This document shows positions 34,346-45,674 of a DNA stretch of 64,000 bases, one piece after another. The translations under genes were made by a program, and so were the position numbers. Under the pieces are notes generated by a model. It was not told where the DNA came from. It worked only from the letters and a program-made list of their open reading frames with translations, and ran no database searches. Each line of letters starts with the position of its first letter. The stretch's first letter is position 1. Source of the DNA: Halichoerus grypus (taxonomy: Eukaryota > Chordata > Mammalia > Carnivora > Phocidae); assembly GCF_964656455.1 (NCBI RefSeq), contig NC_135715.1, forward strand, positions 149,227,935 to 149,291,934, read 5' to 3'.

Positions 34346-36329
34346 CATATACATCCTTCCTGAGGGATCTCCCAAGGATGAACTTTTATAATAAAGTGTT
34401 ATAGCTTCATCTTACAGAAGAAAACCCAGTAACTAATGTCTAAAACTTAAAAATTATCTTCCAGAGTAGAAAGATAATAGATAATATATAAAACTTAAAG
34501 ACCAAAACACAAGCAGTAGACTTGTGGGCCTAATTTTGTATTACTCCAAGTACCCTCTAAAAGGAATCATATAATCATCAAGGAAGGAAAATAACCCACA
34601 CAGCTCAAACATGATGCTACCTGGTATTTCTGATTCAAGGTATTTTCTCCTAATCCCCAAAGCCTCCCTTGTGCTGTGAAATATAGTGGAATGTAGTGGG
34701 ATGGTTTTCTTCTGTTTCGTGTTTATTTTGTGGGGAGGAGAATTTTCCTGTCTTGAGAGGAGCTTCATGTGTCAGTTCTTCCCTCTTTCACACAATTTCC
34801 GTAAAATGTAATTTTGGGGGCAGAGAGGTTGCATGTTTTGTTTCTCATTTGTTTTTTCCCAGAGAACTAATTTTTCTCTTTCTTTCTCCATATAGCCACA
34901 TTGCCAAAGGATATCACCACTTCTCCTTATATATGAATCTTCCAGAAGTAATACTTCTCCAAAGCTGCAAGCCATGGTCCCACTCCTTTTTAAGCCCCTT
35001 ACCCCAAACTTTCAAGTCCCAAACTGTGCTCAGTACATTGGCACCTTTTTTATTCTGGGAAAATGTTTGTATGTCCTTCTCCTAAGTCCTCTGTACCCTT
35101 TGGCTCTTTTTCGGTAAGTTTCGGTAAGTTTCTTCCCCTAGTTTTGCATTCATAGGCTTGCAGCAGTAGGCAGCGGGAGTTTTTTGGAATTTTGTTATTT
35201 ATCTCTTATCTTTCTACTCTGGAAGAACATTTTTAGATTTTACACATTATCTACCGCTTTTCCTCTGTAAAATAACAATGTTACTCTTCCAGGTAACTTG
35301 AGGTATGTGGAATTTAGTGTCTTCTAGTAATGTAGAGAGCATGAGCTGTGGGTATTCTTACAGAGGACATGTGGGGTGATTCAAATTATAAAAAAAGAAA
35401 AAAAGGAAGGATTGGATCCTGGATCACTAAGTCAGCTCCGCCCTTATGAAACTCCACAAGCGCCACCCCCGGTTCCCAATACCTGAATGGCATTGTGTTA
35501 GCATGGGTGCAACCACATTCTTAACTTCCTTCTAAATAAGGAAAGATATAAACTCTGCGCCTTTCTCCAAGGCTTGACATTCATTCAGACTATGTTACAT
35601 GGAAAAATTAAAACATGTATAATTTGACAGCTGTTCAATGTTAACTCAACAAGAGCCCAAATAATTTTTATTTCATGTCTCTAAAAACAAATGTTGGAAG
35701 TTTATTTTAGTTTTTTTTCTTACATTGCCTAAAATATTTAATATTGACTTAAGCTTCATTTATCTGCCGCAAAATAACTTGGCAGTCATTTAGGGATTTC
35801 CAACATTGCTAGCTAGCTGGGCTATTACAGAAATATTTGCTCAGAACTTATTTATGAACAAAAAGTTTTTCTACATTACTATTATGGAGAAGACAGATAT
35901 ATGAAGTGTTTGATGTTCTTTAGCCTTGATAAATAGGACTGATTAAAAAACAATTTAATATCATGTCAAACTGAAATGAATTTGAAAATGAATTTCAAAA
36001 CATAAAACTCAAGAAAGTATAGGTACTATGCTCACTAGTTAGTTATTAATTATTAATTAACCAGAACCAATATATCTATATCAAGGTTTCTTACTTCTTA
36101 TTCTGAGGTCAGTGTTTTTCTCTTATAGCATGTTGGCATATTTTATATAATTTGTTAAAGATCATTATAGTAAGTCATTGCTATCAAAATTATTATCACA
36201 AATACCTACTAGCTATGTATACCTATTTCTGAAAGATGGAAAAGAGCTTAGAGAAAGAATGGGAGAATCCCCCACCTATTTATTTATAATAATCATGTAT
36301 GAATCCATCAAGGAAGTTAATGTGACAGA
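34346..36329. other. Unassigned non-coding sequence
   Basis: No named repeat. 'ttcggtaagt' is directly duplicated at 35110-35129. A 129-codon plus frame (34696-35085) is cysteine/serine/leucine-rich with no domain and no supporting exon signals. Confidence 0.5.
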
Positions 36330-36520
36330 GTGAAAACAAGTTGTCTTTGTAGCTTTACTCTGATACTTATTGTTTGCATGAGCCTGGGCAGGTAACTTAA
36401 TCCCACTAAACTTCAGTATTCTCCTTGGCAAATTGGATAATTATAAGGATTAAATGAGATTAATGTAGAGTGGTATACATAGAGGGCACTTAGTACTTGA
36501 TATTCCTTGATCCTCCCGTT
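36330..36520 (+). repeat. MIR SINE
   Basis: 'catgagcctgggcaggtaac', 'ttaatcccactaaacttcag', 'ggcaaattggataattataa', 'ggattaaatgagattaatgt' and 'gagggcacttagtacttgat' are MIR CORE and 3' landmarks in order. Confidence 0.75.
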
Positions 36521-37689
36521 CTGCCCCACACCAACTGTTATATAACAAAACAGTTAAATATACAAAATATATTCTCTTAAATATTATTTGTATTTATGTT
36601 TTGAGTGTCTGTCATTTATATAGTACTTTACTATATGTATGAAAATTTATATGACTTTCGATATTTGATTCTTTCATGAAATAATTATGAAATCTACTAG
36701 AGACACAAGATATACAAAGCATTTCATCATAAAAAGAAATGAGTTTAAAATAGTAAAAGAAAATTATATGAAAGAATTAAAATTCAATATTTTAAAACTC
36801 ATGCTTAACAAGAATATATAAGGCAGGCAGCTTATAATAAAATCCTTTTTTAACAAGGACAAGCAAAAGGTAGTATGGCTAATTTTTAAATGGTTGAAGA
36901 GACAATGTTCTATATTTTCTGTCTTCTCCTGTTTGGAAAGCTCTAAGTATAAAGGTCTTCACCTTTTTTGTGCACTGATCTATTCCATGCACATAGGTCA
37001 GAGCCAAGAACTGCTTGGTAAATGTTGTTTTAAAAGTACTATTGAATGAATTTAGAAGATAATGATTCCCCTGGCAAATTCAAGGAGAATGCTGTGAGTG
37101 GGTTAAAACCTAAGAATGATCTTGACAGATGGGTAGGTTTGTATAAGTAGTAGGATAGGAGGGTGATCTGAACGGAGTGACTGACTCAGGTCCTAGTGAG
37201 CACTTTTTATTATTCAGATACTGATACATTTTACAAACTGGCACTAACCATGACAAATGATGCTAAGGGGTCAATTAAAGAAGGAGAATGGCCACCTGGA
37301 TTTAGCAATAGAATTTCTTTTTACTTTAAGATTACTTTCAGTGGAGTGCTAGAGATGGAGGCCAGATTGCAGATCATTTATGAAAGGGGATAAAATAGAG
37401 GCAGTGGGTCTTTCCAAAAGTTTGGTAGTGACAAAATGATGTATGTACAGTAGTCAAACTCTGTGAAATTTCTTCTTAATATTGCCTTTAAAATTGGAGA
37501 AGCTTGAGCATGTTAAAATAGTAATAAAAAAGACAGTTTGAAGATATAGGTGAATCAAGAGTAATTGCTAGTATAAGGTCCCCCAAAATGAAGGGAGGTA
37601 TCTAATCCAGATCATAAAAGGAAAGGAATAAACTTGGACAAGAGTAAGATAATGTGATGAGCAATTTAGCAATGTATCTTTTGTTTTTT
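36521..37689. other. Unassigned non-coding sequence
   Basis: AT-rich, no recognised element. A 65-codon frame at 37196-37393 has no domain. Confidence 0.5.
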
Positions 37690-37835
37690 CAAAGTTTTAT
37701 AATAAAAATATTCAAATATTCAGAAAGGCTACAAGAATTGTACAATGAATACCCATATTCTCACTACTTTGATTCCATGATTATTTGATGATATTAATCT
37801 CATAGCTATCCATAGTTCTATCCTATTCAGGCATA
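37690..37835. mobile_element. Old L1M 3' UTR-type fragment, short
   Basis: 'cagaaaggctacaagaattg' and 'tacaatgaatacccatattc' match the family seen at 24600-25040. It stops at the SINE that follows, which probably inserted in it. Confidence 0.45.
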
Positions 37836-38029
37836 AAAGATTTTATTTATTTACTTGTCAGAGAGAGAGAGAGAGAGAATGAGAGCACAAGCAGGGGGAA
37901 TGGCAGGCAGAGGGAGAAGCAGGCTCCCTGCTGAGCAAAGAGCTTGATGCGGACTCCATCCCAGGACCCTGCGATCATGACCTGAGCCAAAGGCAGATGC
38001 TTAACTGACTGAGCCACCCAGGTGTCCCT
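37836..38029 (-). mobile_element. CanSINE, antisense, full length
   Basis: 'aagattttatttatttactt', GA-rich stretch, 'agcaggctccctgctgagca', 'gcgatcatgacctgagccaa', 'gactgagccacccagg'. The duplication is not clear by eye. Together with the plus-strand SINE at 38345 it forms an inverted pair about 315 bp apart. Confidence 0.92.
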
Positions 38030-38330
38030 GTATATATAAGATTTTAGTTGATTTTACTATTTCAGAGTCAACTGGTTCTAAGGAATGACAAAATCCAGCA
38101 CATTATTATGAGAACAGGTTGCTGAAGGGGAGGCGTATTGGAGTTAGAAATGTTCCAGAGCTAAAACACTAGATGTGTGAATGTCAAAGTCACCCAAGAC
38201 ATTGGAGGAACTTGAAAAGGAAAAAAGCAAGCTCAGTGCCAAAATGGTTAGTGAAAGTTAGGAGTGTCCAGGTGGTCATAAGATGCACACACGAGGAAAG
38301 GTGTAGTATTTCTAGATTTTCTGAGTCTTA
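38030..38330. other. Unassigned spacer between inverted SINEs
   Basis: About 300 bp with no feature recognised. Confidence 0.5.
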
Positions 38331-38344
38331 AAAACAAAAGGCTT

Positions 38345-38536
38345 GGGCGCCTGGGTGGCTCAGTTGGTTGAGCGACTGCCTTCGGCTCAGGTCATGATCC
38401 TGGAGTCCTGAGATCGAGTCCCACATCGGGCTCCCTGCTCAGCAGGGAGTCTGCTTCTCCCTCTGACCCTCCCCCCCTCATGTGCTCTCTCTCTCTCTCT
38501 CAAATAAATAAAATCTTAAAAAAAAAACAAACAAAA
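38345..38536 (+). mobile_element. CanSINE, full length, clear target-site duplication
   Basis: Canonical head ('gcgcctgggtggctcagttg'), 'ggctcaggtcatgatcctgg', 'gggctccctgctcagcaggg', CT-rich stretch, AAATA and A tail. 'aaaacaaaaggctt' at 38331-38344 is repeated at 38537-38550. The near-consensus sequence suggests a young copy. Confidence 0.96.
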
Positions 38537-38550
38537 AAAACAAAAGGCTT

Positions 38551-39904
38551 TTGCACAAAGGTAGAGGAATATTGTTCTAGACACAGAATTGGTACAAAAG
38601 TATACAGTGAAATTTCTCTGTAAGACGTTCTTCTATATAGCGTCCCTTTCCAAAAGTATTGTATATAATAATTTATTGAAGTGTTTGTAATAAAGAAGTA
38701 GACATATATCATTTTCCCCATCCCTGAATTTAAGACTACTGGCCGTATATTAAATTGACCAAATTAAATGGACAAAACTCAGTCTTTGTTTATATAATAA
38801 ATCTCCACCAAAATAAATTTATCTTGGTCTGTTATATGGATGCTTGAATTTATTTTTCTCTTCCCATGTATATAATTTGATATCATATAGACACAAGTCA
38901 ACTGGAGAAAGTACACAGAACATGGCATGACTATTACAGTAATGAATTTTCAATTGGAGTATAAATCTTATATTCCACTTCTCTAAGAACATTTGGGAAT
39001 TTTCACAGTATAAATCATAACAAGAATGAAACTGGTTGCAATTGGCATTTTATCTCTAAGGATCAATTGGCAGAATGAGTTTTATGGTTAAAGCTATAAA
39101 GGAAGTAAGAATGTGACAAGTTTCTGACTGCTTGAATGAAATGCTTTTAGGCCTTGCATCTATATTAGCAAGACAATGACAGCAAATGTTTATGCCTAAG
39201 GCATTCCAGCTTTCTCCCGCAGCCCAAGCTGAGTCACTACCTCTAGAGAGGATCCATTTGGAGGCAAGAAAGAGATTGGCTGTGTTCACTATGTGCTTTG
39301 TATGAAAGCCAAAGTGTATTTTCCTTCTCCATGGAGCGGTCATGGAATCAACTTCTTCTGAATTTATACCATAGAACATATTTTCAGTAAGTCTAGTGTT
39401 AGTAGACCATATCGGCCTCGAGGCTTGTTTTCCAGAGAAATCAATAAAGTCAGGTAGTGATGGAAATCCCATCTGTACAAATCTTTCAATGAAAGTCTCA
39501 AAATAGCATTAAAAATTATACAGATTGACTTGATTTTATCTCTGAATATTATAAAGTAACAAGTATTTGGGGCATCAAATGAAGATCTAGAAGAGCTAAA
39601 GTTATGCAAAACCCTAATGCTTAATGGTAATATCTGGAAAATTATTTCAAAAGTCTGGGGATGACAGGGATCAAGTATGGGAATATCTGTGATAACTCAG
39701 ATTATAGAATCTCTTAGGATTGAAAAAACACTCTCCTCTAGAATATACAAATCCAAACTCTATAACTAATTTAGAAAACAAAACAAAACATGTATTTTTA
39801 ATGAAATGTCTAGTGTTTCTTTATTCCTGGAATTATCAATAATTATGATGTAATAAAATCTGATTAAATTCAGTCTGGTTTTAATAAGAATACAAACAAG
39901 ACTT
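38551..39904. other. Unassigned sequence with a 138-codon open frame
   Basis: No named repeat. The minus strand is open from 39472 to 39056 (138 codons with an ATG). The predicted peptide has no signal, domain or low-complexity run I recognise. In 64 kb of AT-rich DNA one such frame is plausible by chance; listed as a finding rather than a gene. Confidence 0.45.
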
Positions 39905-40099
39905 GGGGTGCCTGGGTGGCCCAGTTGGTTAAGTGTCCGACTCTTGGTTTCTGTTCAGGTCATGATCTCAGGGTCATGGGGATCGAGCCCTGAGTCAGGC
40001 TCCACACTCAGCATGGAGTCTGCTTGGGATTCGCTCTCACCGTCTCTCTCTCTCTCTCCCTCACTCTAAAATAAATAAATAAATCTTAAAAAAAAAAAG
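39905..40099 (+). mobile_element. CanSINE, full length
   Basis: 'gggtgcctgggtggcccagt', 'ggtcatgatctcagggtcat', CT-rich stretch, AAATA steps and A tail. Flanks show an imperfect duplication ('aatacaaacaagactt' before, 'gactacaaaactt' after). The head has one change in the A-box region (ggcCcag). Confidence 0.93.
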
Positions 40100-40336
40100 A
40101 CTACAAAACTTTATTATTATCAAACACTTACTTGAAGTATGTTTGTACAATGCATATGTAAACAAATATATCAACCACTGAATAGGTCTGAGGAGTGTAT
40201 TTAACAATAAAAAATAATCAGATTTCCTCCTCCTACAATTATTAGCTATTATTACGCTAAAATCACCTCTTTACTAACAAAATTATATCTGAAATCTCCA
40301 TCAGTAGGGTTACATTTTGATTTAAAATGTAGTCTT

Positions 40337-40521
40337 TTTTTAAAAAAAAAATTTTATTTATTTACTTGAGAGAGAGAGAGAGCATGTGTGTGCACACACA
40401 AGCAGGGGGAGGGGCAGAGGACAAGCAGACTCCTGCTGATCCAGGCACCCCAAGAGGGGCTCAATCCCAGGATCCTGAGCTGAAGTCAGACACTTAACTG
40501 ACTGAGCCACCCACGTGCCCC
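40337..40521 (-). mobile_element. CanSINE, antisense
   Basis: A-tail complement, 'attttatttatttacttgag', a GA then TGTGTG interruption, 'ggggctcaatcccaggatcc', 'ctgactgagccacccacg'. Duplication 'ttaaaatgtagtcttt' (40321-40336) against 'ttaagatgtaatctta' (40522-40537). Inverted relative to the SINE at 39905. Confidence 0.92.
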
Positions 40522-40567
40522 TTAAGATGTAATCTTAAAGTGATATCAAAATACAGGATTTCAGGAG

Positions 40568-40642
40568 ATACTCTCTCTCTGTCCCTTGTCCTGCTCGTGC
40601 TCTCTCTCTCTCAAATAAATAAATAAATCTAAAAAAAAAAAA
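40568..40642 (+). mobile_element. CanSINE 3' end only (5' truncated)
   Basis: Only the CT-rich stretch, 'tctcaaataaataaataaat' and the A tail remain. It has no promoter region. Confidence 0.8.
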
Positions 40643-40670
40643 GTATGCTTTGGAATTTGAACATTTAGAT

Positions 40671-40869
40671 TAGTGCTGTCCAATAGAAATATCTGCAACG
40701 AATAAGTTTTTTATAATCTGCACTCTTCAGTATAGTAGTCACTGGCTACCTGTGGCTAATGAGTCCGTGAAATGGGACTAGCATAACTAAAGAAGCAAAA
40801 TTTTTAAAATATATTCATTTAATTAATTTAAAGTTAAATAGCTAGTTACTCCTATATTGGACTATGAAG
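40671..40869. mobile_element. hAT-type DNA transposon remnant with 8-bp target duplication
   Basis: Left end 'tagtgctgtccaatag', interior 'actggctacctgtggctaat' and 'gagtccgtgaaatgggacta', right end 'cctatattggactatg' in inverted form. These are non-autonomous hAT (MER5/Charlie-like) landmarks. 'atttagat' (40663-40670) and 'gtttagat' (40870-40877) give the 8-bp duplication typical of hAT. The L1 reads continuously if the element is set aside. Confidence 0.75.
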
Positions 40870-41318
40870 GTTTAGATGAAATGTATAAATTTCTAGAAAG
40901 AAAAAAAAACAGGTATAAAAAGAAATAGAAAATTTGTATAGCTTTATAATTATTAAAGAAATTGAATCCATAATTTTAAAAAAATCTTCCTCAAAAGAAA
41001 TTTCTAAACCCCACTGGTAAATTCTTCCTTAAAACTGAAGAAAAAAATAGCACTATTCTTACACAAACTCTTCCAAAATGTATGTAATTAAAAATGTTTC
41101 TCAGCCTTTTTTATAACACCAGCATAATCTTGATATCAAAATTTACAGAGGCATTCCAAGAGGCGAAAATTAAGGTCAAACATGAAAAATCCAACCAAAT
41201 AAAAGCAATCAAAATACAGTGATATATTAGAAGGATAACACCTTATAGCTAGATGGGTTTTATTACAGAAATAAAACATTGATTTAATTTTTTGATAATT
41301 GTCATTATAACTCAAAGA

Positions 41319-41518
41319 TCTTTTTTTTTTTTTAGATTTTATTTATTTCTTTGACAGAGAGAGACACAGCAAGAGAAGGAACACAAGCAGTGGGAGTGGG
41401 AGAGGGAGAAGCAGGCTTCCTGCAGAGCAGGGAGCCCGATGTGGGGCTTGATCCCAGGACCCTGGGAATGACATGAGCCAAAGGCAGACACTTAACGACT
41501 GAGCCACCCAGGCACCCC
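41319..41518 (-). mobile_element. CanSINE, antisense, inside old L1
   Basis: T run, 'tagattttatttatttcttt', GA-rich stretch, 'ggggcttgatcccaggaccc', a 1-2 base loss at 'gggaatgacatgagcc', 'gactgagccacccaggcacc'. Flanks 'tataactcaa' and 'tatgacttaa' suggest the target site. Inserted into L1 ORF2. Confidence 0.92.
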
Positions 41519-41798
41519 TATGACTTAACAATTTAAAGGAAAAACCATATAATCATCTATGGTTATAGAAAATCATTTACAACTATTCAAATGCCTAGCA
41601 AAAATCCAAAAAAAAAAAAAGATGTGCTAAATTTTTACACAGAAAACCACAAATATTATTGAGACAAATTAAAGAAGACCAAAATAAGTGGAGATTAGAA
41701 CACCCAATAAATGTAAAGATGTGATGTCTTCTTAACTTTACTTATGGCTTCATTTCAATCCCATTTAAAATTCCAAAAGGATTAAAAAGAATCTAGGC

Positions 41799-42012
41799 CA
41801 GGGTTCTACAGACTCCAGTCTGTGGCCAAATTTACATGTTTTGTAAATGAATTGTTATTGGAATACGGTGGCACCCAGCCTTTTACATACTGTCTATGGT
41901 TGTTTTTGAGTTGTAACAGCAGAGTTGAATAGTTATGACAGATACTATGTGGTCCACAAAGTGGGAAATACTTACTATCTGTCCCTTTATAGAAAAACTT
42001 GGCCAGCTCTTG
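41799..42012. mobile_element. hAT-Charlie non-autonomous element inside old L1
   Basis: Follows a common mammalian Charlie-type element: 'cagggttctacagactccag', 'tgtaaatgaattgttattgg', 'catactgtctatggttgttt', 'cagcagagttgaatagttat', 'cttactatctgtccctttat', 'agaaaaacttggccagctct'. Ends are imperfect inverted repeats. Flanks 'atctaggc' (41791-41798) and 'gtctagac' (42013-42020) make an 8-bp target duplication with two differences. Confidence 0.8.
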
Positions 42013-42690
42013 GTCTAGACAAACTTAGAGGAGAAGAACAAATTTGGAGGACTTATACTACTGAATATCAAGACATTATGAAATAGTTAAGTAGTTAACT
42101 ACTCTTATAACATGAGGAGTTTAGCATTATGTGATAGACACAGACAAATAAACCAACATAACAGAAAATAGAGTTCGGAAACAGATACACAATTAAAAGG
42201 GCACATGATTTAAGATCAGAGTAGTTGGAACAGGACAATAGTTTGCAATGAAGGTGCCAAGTCAACTCTATAGCTTATGGAAGAAATTTAAACTTGACCT
42301 TATCTCATGCACAGGGGCATTGTAGACCTATATATGGAAAGTCAAACAATATAACTTAGAGATGAAATCATGCAAGAATATCTTCATAATTTTTAGCAGT
42401 ATTAGATAAGGCACAAAAATACTGCCAACAAAGATTAATTGTATGACATTAAATCAGAAACTTCTATTCATCCTGAACACTATTTAAAAAATCAAATGCA
42501 TAGCCACAGTGAAAAAAAATATTTTAATGTACAAAATAAACAAAGAAAACATATTAAAATATATAAAGAATCCCCCGACACACATTGGAGTTTGAGTGTC
42601 AACTCTGACATGTAAAGATCTTGTAAATGATCACTCATCCTTAAAAGAAAAAGCTGGACAATCTGACAAATCAACAACTTTTCTTTGATC

Positions 42691-43289
42691 CATCAGACAA
42701 CCAAGGTTTCAGGAAAAACCACCATTTCACAATCTGGAGAGATAGGTAAATCCAGAAAGTCTAGGTCAAGATTTGATTACCTGAAGTAGAAGCCCAAGAG
42801 CCAGAAAGAAAGAGCACTTAAATGGTAAATTTGGTGAATTGCTGGAGGCTGAGTGTGACTAGCATGAGAGCAAGAGAGCCCTGTGTGCCTCCACCCTTTG
42901 GTAGAGGTACCTCCAGAAAGTCCACCAGGTTCCCACTGTGAACATCTGAGAAAAATGCCCTCTTGGTTTGGGAAGAAAGAGGGGAAAAGTAATCATTACG
43001 AAATACTTTCAGTGCCTTCTCTACAACAAAAGCCTATTCTAAAGGGAAAAGTACCTTTCTGAGCCTCATCCTAGCTGGGGGAAGGGAATTCCTCCGAGTC
43101 CATGACTCCCTCTAGTTCTGCCTCTCCAAGCAGGGGTGAGACAACAAAACATAGTCAGGTATTAGGGCTTCTAGGAAATAGATTGAGAATCCTGCAGCCA
43201 GAGAAGGGAGTAAGGAATAGAAGGGAAAAATAAATATCACTGGAGAAAGAATTTGTGAAAGTCACAGCCCTGAGACACAAACACACAAA
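42691..43289. other. Unassigned; possibly diverged L1 5' region
   Basis: GA-rich text between two sense L1 ORF2 segments, with 'cctccagaaagtccaccagg' reminiscent of an old L1 5' UTR. It is not strong enough to call. Confidence 0.35.
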
Positions 43290-43920
43290 AAGAATTATTT
43301 AATTGGAAGATTATAGAACATTCCATTCACTCACACCTCACCATTTATAGACTAACATATTTATAGAATACTCCATCCAGCAATAGCAGAATACACATTC
43401 TTCTCAAGCTCCTATAGAACACTCACTTATATAAAACACACCTTAACACATTTAAAAGACTAGAAATCATACAAATTATGTTGTCTGAACACAATTGAAT
43501 TAAACTAGAAATTAATAACAAAAAAATAGTTGAAAAAGTCCTAAATATTTGGAAATTAAACAACATGCTTTTAAATAACCCATGGGTCAAAGGAGTCTCA
43601 AGAGAAATTAAAGAATGTTCATAAGGAAATAAAAAGCAGGGTGCCTGGGTGGCTCAGTTGGTTAAGCTACCAACTCTTGGTTTCAGTTCAGGTCATGTGT
43701 CAGGGTTCTGGGATCGAGCTCCCTGCTCCGCGGGGAGCCTGCTTCTCCCTCTCCCACTCCCCCTGCTTGTGTTTCTTCTCTTGCTGTGTCTCTCTCCATC
43801 AAATAAATAAATAAAATCTTAAAAAAAATAAATGTTTTCCATATCATACTTCATTTCAATAAAAACGTTTATTTAAAAAACTTGAAGATAAAATACCAAA
43901 TTTCATGGTGTAGAATACGG
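43290..43920 (+). mobile_element. Old L1 ORF2 fragment, sense, interrupted by a SINE
   Basis: 'gcagaatacacattcttctc', 'aatcatacaaattatgttgt', 'gaattaaactagaaattaat', 'aaattaaacaacatgctttt' and 'aacccatgggtcaaaggagt' are L1 ORF2 landmarks upstream of those in 40643-42690. After the SINE, 'cttgaagataaaataccaaa' resumes the L1. It is therefore a separate copy, or an out-of-order piece, relative to the L1 just upstream. Confidence 0.7.
43639..43829 (+). mobile_element. CanSINE inside old L1
   Basis: 'gggtgcctgggtggctcagt', a shortened middle ('gggatcgagctccctgctcc' fused by a small deletion), CT-rich stretch, AAATA and A tail. Splits the L1 ORF2 fragment around it. Confidence 0.93.
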
Positions 43921-44605
43921 TCCTTATTGTTCGAACACTTAGGGCTCCGTACCACCCAAGTACTCTTATTCTGTGCATCTAAGACATTAATATGATCTTA
44001 AAATATTTAAAGAGCTGTTTTAGCGGACTCCTACTTTTTAGTAGGAAAAAATAAACTTGTTCATTTTGAAAGTTCAACTTACATTCCAAGAAGTGATGTC
44101 ATTTCCTGTGTGATAGAGGAGTTTCCCATTTCAATAATAAATGACCGTTCTGTGTCCTCTACGGTATTAGAAAAACATCCTTCTGTAAAATTCTTTTTAG
44201 GTTTTCAGTTTCTTTTCAGGGTTATTGATGTTCCATTCAGTGTCAGGGGAGGAAGCTGGAATTCCTGTCAGTGGATTCCATGGTTGATTGTAAGCTCAGG
44301 GCCCAAGCCCTCACAGTTGCTAGCTTAACTGCCCTAATGTTTCTGCTTACAGGTGTTCCTCACTCACCTTGATGCACTAATAGAGCTTGACTATTCTTTA
44401 TCCTCCTTGAGATGACATTCTTTTTTGTCCATGAAGCAATAAGAAAGTATAGAAGTCAAATTACAATTTAATAAATGTAGCGGATCTTTGATGGGTTAAC
44501 TATGGCAGAGGCGAGGGTACTAATTTATAATTAAAGGATTTTTTTTTTAGGTAGTCACAAAAAATTGCATTCTTGCATTAATATATAATCACATGAGTTC
44601 TAATT
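43921..44605. other. Unassigned non-coding sequence
   Basis: No repeat recognised. A 72-codon plus frame at 44110-44328 has no domain. Confidence 0.5.
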
Positions 44606-44619
44606 CAAATTGTGAATTC

Positions 44620-44820
44620 TTTTTTTTAAGGTTTATTTATTTATTTTAGAGAAAGAGAGAGTGAAGCGAGAGGGGAGGGGCAGAGGGAGAGAGAATCCTG
44701 AAGCAGACTCCCTGCTGAGTACAGAGCCCAAGGCGGGGCTCAGTCCCAGGACCCTGAGATCATGACCTGAGTGGAAATCAAGAGTCTGCCGCTTAACCAA
44801 CCGAGCCACCCAGGCACCCC
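44620..44820 (-). mobile_element. CanSINE, antisense, clear target-site duplication
   Basis: T run, 'aggtttatttatttatttta', GA-rich stretch, 'ggggctcagtcccaggaccc', 'caaccgagccacccaggcac'. 'caaattgtgaattc' (44606-44619) against 'caaattatgaattt' (44821-44834). Confidence 0.94.
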
Positions 44821-45054
44821 CAAATTATGAATTTTAACAAGAATATCTTTCGTTATTTTGGGGACAGAGTAATCCAGGCTTTTTAAAATTATTTTGTCTT
44901 ATTTTCGGTTAACTAATAACTGCAAAGTCCTCTTTGAAATATTAAAAGGAAATAATATTTATATGCATTGAATGGATTGATTTATCAAGATATTTTATTC
45001 CTCTAGGAAAAAAAGAGTTACTAAAAAATAAACAATCTGAGAAACATCAGTCTT

Positions 45055-45260
45055 TTTTTTTTTTTTAAAGATTTTATTTATTTATTTGATAGAGCTAGAG
45101 AGAGGGAGAGCACAAGCAGGGGGAGTGGCAGGCAGAGGGAGAGGAAGAGGCAGGCTCCCCGCTGAGGAAGGAGCCCGATGTGGGGCTCGATCCCAGGACT
45201 CTGGGATCATGACCTGAGCCGAAGGCAGCCGCTTAACTGACTGAGCCACCCAGGCGCCCC
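45055..45260 (-). mobile_element. CanSINE, antisense, exact target-site duplication
   Basis: T run, 'aaagattttatttatttatt', GA-rich stretch, 'aggctccccgctgaggaagg', 'ctgggatcatgacctgagcc', 'gactgagccacccaggcgcc'. 'aaacatcagtctt' is exact at 45042-45054 and 45261-45273, and the body is close to consensus. Probably young. Confidence 0.97.
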
Positions 45261-45674
45261 AAACATCAGTCTTCTATCTTGTATTTTGAAACTAAAATGA
45301 GAAGAGGGAACTGTGTTTTATGATTAAGGGATGTGGAAGGCTGACTATAAGAAATGTCTCATACAATATAGTTTTGGGGCATCAGAATGGAAATGGCAAT
45401 TTTTAGCAGAAGACGTGTTCTTTCAGGTTGCACACTGTATACTGAAGTATTAATTGTATAGTCTGTGCCGGGTTTCTTCCATTCAATCAGCCCTAAGCAT
45501 GAAATAATTTACATATTGGTGAGCCAAGCACGACTTCATTATATAATGGTCCACACCAGCTTTCGCTTTTATTTTTTCTTCTTGTGATGTTAAAGCCATT
45601 TCTCAAATATTTGTCTTCCCCTTTTCCTTTCAAATTAAAAATAAGCCTGGACGACTCCGGTAAGATGGAGAAAG

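Larger units (their letters stand above)
40643..42690 (+). mobile_element. Old L1 ORF2, sense, split by three later insertions
   Basis: L1 ORF2 can be followed through: 'gaaatgtataaatttctaga' (about 40875), 'acacaaactcttccaaaatg' (41061), 'gatatattagaaggataaca' (41220), 'aaaaaccatataatcatcta' (41540), 'gaagaacaaatttggaggac' (42032), 'atagacacagacaaataaac' (42133). Gaps are explained by a hAT element (40671-40869), a SINE (41319-41518) and a second hAT (41799-42012). The coding frame is destroyed throughout by stops and indels. It is much older than the L1s at 20.6 and 51.5 kb. Confidence 0.75.
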
